This document shows, one piece after another, positions 59,304 to 64,000 of a stretch of 64,000 bases of DNA. The stretch comes from CADCVT01 sp036389155 (lineage in GTDB: Bacteria; Actinomycetota; Thermoleophilia; Solirubrobacterales; Solirubrobacteraceae): the NCBI GenBank assembly GCA_036389155.1, contig DASVQN010000035.1, positions 62,001 to 126,000 of the forward strand. Reading direction: 5' to 3'. The first letter of the stretch is position 1. The number at the start of each line of letters is the position of its first letter. The notes under the pieces were generated by a model. The model was not told where the DNA came from. It made no database searches and worked only from the letters and a program-made list of their open reading frames with translations. The position numbers were made by a program, and so were the translations under genes.

Positions 59304-59745
59304 TCCCGCGCCGGGGCACGGGGGAGGACTGCATGATCGCCGTCGTCGTCTGTCCGTAGGCGGCGAACTGGTCGATCAGCTCCTCGAGGTGGCCGACGTC
59401 GCGGACGTACGCGGTCATGACGTAGCAGTCGTCGCCGGTCACGCGGTGGCACTCCACGACCTCGGGCGTCTGGCGCGCGAGCTCGGCGACGTCGCGCAGC
59501 TGGCGCGGCGCGGGCCGGATGCGCAGCTGCACGCCGAGCGTGAAGCCGAGCGCGCGCGGGTCGACCTCGACGCGGTAGCCGGTGATGACGCCCTCCTGCT
59601 CCAGGCGCCGCAGACGGTCGGTGACCGCGGGCGGCGAGAGGCCGACGCGACGCCCGAGCTCGGCCAGCGACATCCGCGCGTCCTCCCGCAGCTCGGCGAG
59701 GAGGCGAAGGTTCGTCGCGTCCAGGAGGCCGCCATTCGAAGCCAT
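59260..59745 (-). CDS. Lrp/AsnC-family transcriptional regulator
   Basis: A 161-residue protein. The N-terminal winged HTH (LDATNLRLLAELREDARMSLAELGRRVGLSPPAVTDRLRRLEQEGVITGY) and the C-terminal RAM domain (VVECHRVTGDDCYVMTAYVRDVGHLEELIDQF) are complete. Family members sense amino acids and regulate amino-acid metabolism and transport. It is divergent from the EamA exporter gene 27 bp away, which it probably controls. A TATCCT box sits 7 nt before ATG 59745. Confidence 0.93.
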   Translation of the reverse strand: MASNGGLLDATNLRLLAELREDARMSLAELGRRVGLSPPAVTDRLRRLEQEGVITGYRVEVDPRALGFTLGVQLRIRPAPRQLRDVAELARQTPEVVECHRVTGDDCYVMTAYVRDVGHLEELIDQFAAYGQTTTAIMQSSPVPRRGITPSAAGPPARSTR

Positions 59746-59771
59746 CGCCCGCAGGATACCTGCGATCGCCC
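59746..59771. promoter_or_regulatory. Divergent AsnC/EamA control region
   Basis: This 26-bp gap holds the leaderless -10 TATCCT (minus, 59758-59753) of the AsnC-type gene. GCAGGATACCTGC (59751-59763) is an imperfect palindrome (GCAGG...CCTGC) centred on the -10, a candidate autoregulatory operator. Confidence 0.45.
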
Positions 59772-60746
59772 ATGGGAACCGGCGCTTGCGCGCACCATGC
59801 TTCGGCGGTGCCGCCGTACGCCTACTTCCTCGTCAGCGCCGTCTTCCACTACCTCGGGCCGGCGTTCGCGGTGCTGCTCTTCGCGCGCGTCGACGTGCTC
59901 GGCGTCGCGTGGCTGCGCATCGCGTCGGCCGCGCTGATCTTCGCGGCGTGGCGGCGGCCTTGGCGGGCGTTCGCCGCGCTCGACCGCCCCGGCCGCCGGC
60001 TGGTGCTCGCGTGGGGGAGCGTGCTCGCGGTGATGAACGCCTGCTTCTACCTGGCGATCGACCGGCTGCCGCTCGCCACCGTCGCCGCGATCGAGTTCCT
60101 GCCCGTCATCGTCCTCGCGGCGCTCGGCGCGCGGACGCGCCGCAACGCGACCGCCCTCGCGCTGGCGGTGCCCGGCGTCTACCTGCTCACCGGCGTGCAC
60201 GTCAGCGCCGAGCCGCTCGGCCTCGTCCTCGCGTTCGCCAACGCGGTGCTCTTCGCGCTGTACATCGTGCTCGCCGACCGCGTCGCCAAGCACCCGCGGC
60301 TGAGCGGGATCGACGGGCTTGCGGCGTCGATGCTCGTCGCCGCGGTCGTCGTCACGTTCGTCGGCGGGTGGGCGGCCGTGCCGGCGCTGACCGACCCCGT
60401 CGGGCTGCTCGCGGGCGGCGGCGTCGGCGTGTCGTCCTCGGTCATCCCGTACGTCGCCGACCAGCTCGCGCTCGCGAAGCTCGCCCGGGCGACGTACGCG
60501 CTGATGGTCTCGCTGCTGCCGGCGACCGCGACGGTCATCGGGATCGTCGTCCTCACGCAGGTGCCGAGCGCGGCCGAGGTGGCGGGCGTCGCGCTCGTGG
60601 TCGCGGGCGTCGCGCTCCACCGCGACCCCGACGATGGCGTACGCTCGCCCGACGATGCCACGGACGCTCCTCCTCCCCGGCCGCGGACCTCGGGTCCGCT
60701 TCTAGGCGAGCGCGCGACATGCGCAGGCCGGTCCTCTGGCACCTGA
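59772..60746 (+). CDS. EamA/RhtA-type metabolite exporter
   Basis: A 324-residue membrane protein with ten TM helices in two EamA repeats. CFYLAIDRLPLATVAAIEFLPVIVLAALGAR and the second-repeat ATYALMVSLLPATATVIGIVVL match the RhtA/threonine-homoserine exporter branch. With the divergent AsnC-type regulator, amino-acid export is a reasonable guess. The last 45 residues are Pro/Asp/Arg-rich and may be soluble tail. ATG 59772 is used; GTG 59808 would remove 12 non-hydrophobic residues. It overlaps the next gene by 28 bp. Confidence 0.82.
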   Translation: MGTGACAHHASAVPPYAYFLVSAVFHYLGPAFAVLLFARVDVLGVAWLRIASAALIFAAWRRPWRAFAALDRPGRRLVLAWGSVLAVMNACFYLAIDRLPLATVAAIEFLPVIVLAALGARTRRNATALALAVPGVYLLTGVHVSAEPLGLVLAFANAVLFALYIVLADRVAKHPRLSGIDGLAASMLVAAVVVTFVGGWAAVPALTDPVGLLAGGGVGVSSSVIPYVADQLALAKLARATYALMVSLLPATATVIGIVVLTQVPSAAEVAGVALVVAGVALHRDPDDGVRSPDDATDAPPPRPRTSGPLLGERATCAGRSSGT

Positions 60747-61456
60747 AGGTCTCGCACTACAACGAGAAGGCGCGGTGGGCGCTCGACCACAAGCGCGTCC
60801 CGCACACGCGGCGCGCGGTCACGCCGGGGGTGCACCCGCTCGTCGCGCGGCTCCTGAGCGGCGGCGAGACGTTCCCGGTGCTGGTCGTCGACGGCCGGGC
60901 GATCGGCGACTCGACGGAGATCATCGCCGAGCTCGAGCGCCGGCAGCCCGACCGGCCGCTGTATCCGGCCGACCCGGACGCGCGCCGCCGCGCACTCGAG
61001 CTGGAGGACTTCCTCGACGAGGAGCTGGGGCCGTACACGCGGATGCTCGCCATGCACCACGCGCTGCCCGACCAGGAGCTCTTCGTCGGCATGTTCATGC
61101 CGGACCTCGCCGCGGGCGCCCGCCCGCTGGTGCGCGCGGCGTTCCCGGCGCTGCGCTCGCAGATCGAGGCCCAGTTCGACCTGCGCGGCGACGGGCCCGA
61201 GCGCGCGCTGGCCAAGGTGCGCGCGGCGGCCGAGCGCCTGAAGGCCGAGGTCGGGCCGAGCGGCTACCTCGTCGGGGACACCTTCACCGTCGCCGACCTC
61301 ACCCTCGCCGCCCTTCTCGCGCCGCCGCTCGCGCCCGAGCAGTTCCCGTACGCGCAGCCCCAGCGCGACCACCCGCTCTTCGCGCCCGTGCGCGAGGCGC
61401 TCGACGGGCTCGGGCTGCTCGGGTGGATGCGCGAGCTGTACGCGCGCCACCGCTAG
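60719..61456 (+). CDS. Glutathione S-transferase-like protein
   Basis: A 245-residue protein. LWHLKVSHYNEKARWALDHKRVPH is the thioredoxin-fold opening, with Ser and Tyr in place of a CxxC, and FPVLVVDGRAIGDSTEIIAELE holds the cis-Pro and glutathione-site SxxI. The C-terminal helical domain has GYLVGDTFTVADLTLAALLAP, the conserved D in the GST N-capping motif. It likely modifies electrophiles; the thiol partner is unknown. It starts inside the end of the exporter gene and shares its CTAG stop with the TetR gene. Confidence 0.82.
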   Translation: MRRPVLWHLKVSHYNEKARWALDHKRVPHTRRAVTPGVHPLVARLLSGGETFPVLVVDGRAIGDSTEIIAELERRQPDRPLYPADPDARRRALELEDFLDEELGPYTRMLAMHHALPDQELFVGMFMPDLAAGARPLVRAAFPALRSQIEAQFDLRGDGPERALAKVRAAAERLKAEVGPSGYLVGDTFTVADLTLAALLAPPLAPEQFPYAQPQRDHPLFAPVREALDGLGLLGWMRELYARHR

Positions 61457-62028
61457 GGCAGCGCGGCCCGCACGCGGTCGACGGCCGCGCCGCCCGCGAG
61501 CCGCATCGGCTCCGGCGAGCGGAGCGCGCGGCAGAGCACGAACGCGCCCTCCATCGAGGCGAGCAGCTCGATCCCGAGCTCGCGCGCCCGCTCGCGCTCG
61601 ATCCCCCCGCGCCGCTCGAGGTAGGCCGTCCAGCCGTCGATCCAGCTCTGGAAGACCTCGGCCGTGGCGAGGCGCAGCGGCTCGTTCGTGCTGGCGACCT
61701 CGAGCGCGACGGTCTCGATCGGGCACGCGTCCTCGTAGCCGGACTCGACGAGCGTCTGCGCGGCGCCGTCGAAGACGTCGCGCACGTAGTCGAGGGGCCC
61801 GTCGGCGTCGCGCGCGATCTGCGCGAACAGCTCGGCGTACATCGCACCGCCGCGGAGGATGACCTCGTGCCCCAGCTCCTCCTTCCCGCCCGGGAAGTGG
61901 TGGTAGAGCGACCCGAACGGGGCCTGCGCCGCCTGGACGATCTGCTTCATGCCCGTGCCCGTGTAGCCGTGGCGGCGGAAGAGATCGGCGGTCGTGTCGA
62001 GGATGCGGGTGCGTGTGTCGCTCGTCAC
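61453..62028 (-). CDS. TetR-family transcriptional regulator
   Basis: A 191-residue protein. The HTH region is TRTRILDTTADLFRRHGYTGTGMKQIVQAAQAPFGSLYHHFPGGKEE, with GSLYHHF as the recognition-helix end characteristic of the LmrA/YxaF branch. The C-terminal half has ACPIETVALEVASTNEPL, typical of that group (often with Cys-Pro). It is divergent from a small membrane protein gene across a 61-bp gap holding an AT-rich inverted repeat. GTG start 8 nt after TACCAT. Confidence 0.91.
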   Translation of the reverse strand: MTSDTRTRILDTTADLFRRHGYTGTGMKQIVQAAQAPFGSLYHHFPGGKEELGHEVILRGGAMYAELFAQIARDADGPLDYVRDVFDGAAQTLVESGYEDACPIETVALEVASTNEPLRLATAEVFQSWIDGWTAYLERRGGIERERARELGIELLASMEGAFVLCRALRSPEPMRLAGGAAVDRVRAALP

Positions 62029-62089
62029 GCTGAGCCATGGTAGCGTCGGGAATAGAGCGATCTATCTAGTCGACGAGGGGAGGCCGGCG
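62029..62089. promoter_or_regulatory. Candidate TetR operator and divergent promoters
   Basis: ATAGA (62052-62056), four bases and TCTAT (62061-62065) form a perfect short palindrome in one of the few AT-rich patches of the window, midway between a TetR gene and its divergent neighbour. TACCAT (minus, 62042-62037) is a leaderless -10 for the regulator. GAGGGGAGG at 62075-62083 is a Shine-Dalgarno for ATG 62090. Confidence 0.5.
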
Positions 62090-62497
62090 ATGGCGAGAGG
62101 CAGCGAAGCGCTGAGGGCGATCCTGACGTTCACGATGGTCTCGACGGGGATCCACTTCACGCACAACTTCGTGAAGATCGAGGACTATCCGGAGTCGCCG
62201 ATCCCCGACTGGGTCGTGCGCACCGCGATCGTCGTCACCTGGCCGATCTTCCTCGTGGTCGCGATCCGCGCGTACCGCTCCTACTCGCGGGGCGACCAGC
62301 GCGGCGCGCGGCCGTGGCTCGTCGCCCTCGGCCTCTGGGCGCTCGCGGCGCTCGGGCACTTCACCTCCGGCAACCCGGACATCCCGCCGGTCTGGTACGC
62401 GACGATCTGGACGGACGCGCTCGCCGGGTTCCTGGTCCTAGGCTTCGTGGCGTGGTCGGAACGCTCGGCTGGACGCAGCGCACCGGCGGCCGGCTGA
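62090..62497 (+). CDS. Small four-TM membrane protein
   Basis: A 135-residue protein. Hydrophobic stretches at about 6-22 (LRAILTFTMVSTGIHFTHNF), 44-62 (VVRTAIVVTWPIFLVVAI), 79-96 (WLVALGLWALAALGHFT) and 105-122 suggest four helices. Histidines near TM1 and TM3 (IHFTHNF, LGHF) could bind heme or metal but this is speculation. It may be regulated by the divergent TetR protein. No family recognised. Start set by a good Shine-Dalgarno. Confidence 0.68.
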   Translation: MARGSEALRAILTFTMVSTGIHFTHNFVKIEDYPESPIPDWVVRTAIVVTWPIFLVVAIRAYRSYSRGDQRGARPWLVALGLWALAALGHFTSGNPDIPPVWYATIWTDALAGFLVLGFVAWSERSAGRSAPAAG

Positions 62498-63138
62498 GCC
62501 GCCGCGACGGCCTGGCGCTCGCGGCCCAGCTCGTGCGCGAGGGGATCGCGCTGCTGCCGCGCGCCGCCCGCCGCCGCATCGACGCCGACCCGCGCGACGT
62601 CCCGATCCCGGACACGGCCGGCGCACGGGCGGCCGAGGCGCAGTGCGACGCGCTGCCCGGCGGCCTCGCCGGCCACTCGTACCGGACCTACCTCTACGGG
62701 ACGCTGCTCGCGCGGGCCGACGGGCTGCGGCCCGACCCGGAGGTCGCCTACGTCGCCTCGCTGCTGCACGACGCCGGCGTCCCCGACGCGCGCGACGACC
62801 GCTGCTTCACGGTGCTCAGCGCCGAGCGCGCGCTGGCGTGGGACGACCCGCGCGCCGAGCGCGCCGCCGAGGCGATCACGCTGCACCTCAACCCGCACGT
62901 CCCGCCGTCGCAGAGCGTCGAGGGCCACCTCGTCCGCACCGGCGCCGGGCTCGACACGATCGGGATGCGCGCGTGGGAGGTCAGCGGCGCCACCCGCCGC
63001 GCCGTGCGCGAGCTGCACCCGCGGGAAGGGTTCGCCGGCGCCTTCGGGGCGATGATGGCCGACCACGCGCGCCGCGCGCCGCGCTCGCGCACGGCGTGGA
63101 ACCTGCGCTACGCGCGCTTCGGCGAGCTGCTCCGGTAG
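62452..63138 (+). CDS. HD-domain phosphohydrolase
   Basis: About 228 residues from GTG 62452. GGLAGHSYRTYLYGTLLARADG supplies the first metal His, and VAYVASLLHDAGVPD the HD pair, and EAITLHLNP and the late HxRRAPR region fit other ligands of the HD hydrolase fold. Members act on nucleotides or cyanamide-like small molecules; the layout resembles cyanamide hydratase-like HD proteins, but no substrate can be assigned. A CTG at 62494 overlapping the upstream stop (CTGA) is an equally well-placed start that avoids 46 bp of overlap. Confidence 0.76.
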   Translation: MVGTLGWTQRTGGRLSRRDGLALAAQLVREGIALLPRAARRRIDADPRDVPIPDTAGARAAEAQCDALPGGLAGHSYRTYLYGTLLARADGLRPDPEVAYVASLLHDAGVPDARDDRCFTVLSAERALAWDDPRAERAAEAITLHLNPHVPPSQSVEGHLVRTGAGLDTIGMRAWEVSGATRRAVRELHPREGFAGAFGAMMADHARRAPRSRTAWNLRYARFGELLR

Positions 63139-63178
63139 GCGCAACTGCCGCGAGCCCGGCGCGTTCCAACCGGTCACC

Positions 63179-64000
63179 ATGCCCGCACGCCGCCTGATCG
63201 CCCTCGTCGCCGTCGCGTTCGGGGTCTGTGCCGGCGGCGCGGCGGCCGCGCCGCCGTGGACGGGCGAGCAGGACGTCTCGCGGGCGCACCTCTTCGTCGA
63301 CCCGCCGCGAGCGATCGGCTTCACCGGCGGCGGGGCGCTGACCCTGGCCCGCTGGCAGGACGGGATCGGCGAGGAGGCGACGACCGGCACCGCGATCGCC
63401 GTCCGCGCGCCGGGCGCGAGCGCGTTCTCGCCCCCCCGTCCCGGGCCCGCGCACCTCGTCGACGTCGCGGCGTTCGGCAACCGCTTCGTCGCGCTGCTCC
63501 AGCCGTCGGACCGGCGGCTGCGCATCGCGTACGGCCGGGCCGACGGCTCGCTCGGCCCGAGCCGGCCGCTGGCGAGCGGGCGCCGGCTCGCCGGCGCCCA
63601 CATCGACGCCGCTCCGGACGGCACGATCGCGGCGGCGTGGTTCGACGACCGCGGCTTCGCGCACGAGGGCGTCCGCGTCGCGGTGCGGCGGCCCGGGCAT
63701 GGGATGGGCCGGACGCTGGCCTTCCGGACGCGCCGCACGTTCCGGGTCGCGGTCGCCGCCGCGCGCGGCGGCCGGGCGATCGTGGTGTGGAACGAGCGCG
63801 ACGTCGTCCGCGCGCGGGTCAAGGGCGCCGGCCGCGCGTCGTTCGGCGGCACGCAGACGATCCGGTCCGCACCGGCGTACGGCGCCTTCACGCGCGCGGC
63901 GCTCGACGCGAGCGGCCGGGCGGTCGTCGCATGGAGCGCGCAGCGGCTCACCGAGGGCGGGTCCCGCGGTCCGGCCTTGCTCGAGGCGGCCGTCCGCCCG
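63179..64000 (+). CDS. Secreted repeat protein, N-terminal part (partial)
   Basis: The frame is open from ATG 63179 to the right edge, 274 residues visible. A signal peptide (LIALVAVAFGVCAGGAAAA) is followed by repeated strands with Asp-Gly turns and AAAWFDD, IVVWNER, VVAWSAQ elements. This is the cadence of sialidase/propeller-like surface proteins, of the kind annotated as exo-alpha-sialidase-like in related actinobacteria. No catalytic residues can be named. C terminus lies outside the window. Confidence 0.7.
   Translation, partial: MPARRLIALVAVAFGVCAGGAAAAPPWTGEQDVSRAHLFVDPPRAIGFTGGGALTLARWQDGIGEEATTGTAIAVRAPGASAFSPPRPGPAHLVDVAAFGNRFVALLQPSDRRLRIAYGRADGSLGPSRPLASGRRLAGAHIDAAPDGTIAAAWFDDRGFAHEGVRVAVRRPGHGMGRTLAFRTRRTFRVAVAAARGGRAIVVWNERDVVRARVKGAGRASFGGTQTIRSAPAYGAFTRAALDASGRAVVAWSAQRLTEGGSRGPALLEAAVRP

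Overview
The window comes from a very GC-rich, gene-dense bacterial chromosome. Intergenic gaps are mostly under 100 bp and GTG starts are common. A large 1,491-aa Lhr helicase, a family-5 uracil-DNA glycosylase, long-form RmlA, many secreted proteins with repeated beta-sandwich tails, and an F420/FMN split-barrel protein fit an actinobacterium. I would guess class Thermoleophilia (Solirubrobacterales-like); that placement is inference from gene style, not a phylogeny. No rRNA, tRNA, IS element or CRISPR array was seen, and no stretch over 300 bases lacks a gene.

Layout. 1-3822: housekeeping and transport genes (tail of a FAD-linked oxidase, EamA transporter, Nudix hydrolase, secreted protein, YihY/BrkB membrane protein). 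3830-7769: a tightly coupled minus-strand operon of a three-TM membrane protein, a caspase-fold protein lacking both catalytic residues, an intact caspase-like protease, a second three-TM protein and a 47-aa charged peptide. This is the strongest candidate for an undescribed system. 7832-12912: Lhr helicase and a small lipoprotein. 12958-58205: about 45 kb of surface-polysaccharide genes. They encode a polyprenyl-phosphate sugar transferase, three O-antigen-ligase/polymerase-type proteins, a Wzz-like fusion, two MOP flippases, a Wzt-type ABC ATPase without a visible permease, ten glycosyltransferases, two GT-C-like membrane proteins, five methyltransferases, a pyruvyltransferase, a sulfotransferase, two paralogous secreted glycosidase-like proteins and rmlA/rmlD/rmlB. 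An RTX-repeat protein, a beta-helix/PKD protein, an SDR enzyme, a UDG, a TetR regulator and a lipoprotein lie among them. 58218-64000: detoxification and regulation genes (PPOX-type protein, two GST-like proteins, AsnC and TetR regulators, EamA exporter, small membrane protein, HD hydrolase, start of a secreted protein).

How it fits together. RmlA, RmlD and RmlB supply dTDP-rhamnose precursors (rmlC is not in the window). The polyprenyl-phosphate transferase starts the lipid-linked unit, the glycosyltransferases extend it, and methyl, sulfate and pyruvate groups may decorate it. Flippases and Wzy/ligase-type proteins would export and join it, with the secreted glycosidase-like proteins acting outside the membrane.

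Window-wide signals. Fourteen genes have a TANNNT box ending 6 to 8 nt before the start codon, which suggests leaderless transcription. Six convergent gene pairs end in one shared CTAG, giving TAG stops on both strands. At least three genes seem to need a CTG start inside a CTGA stop-start overlap.
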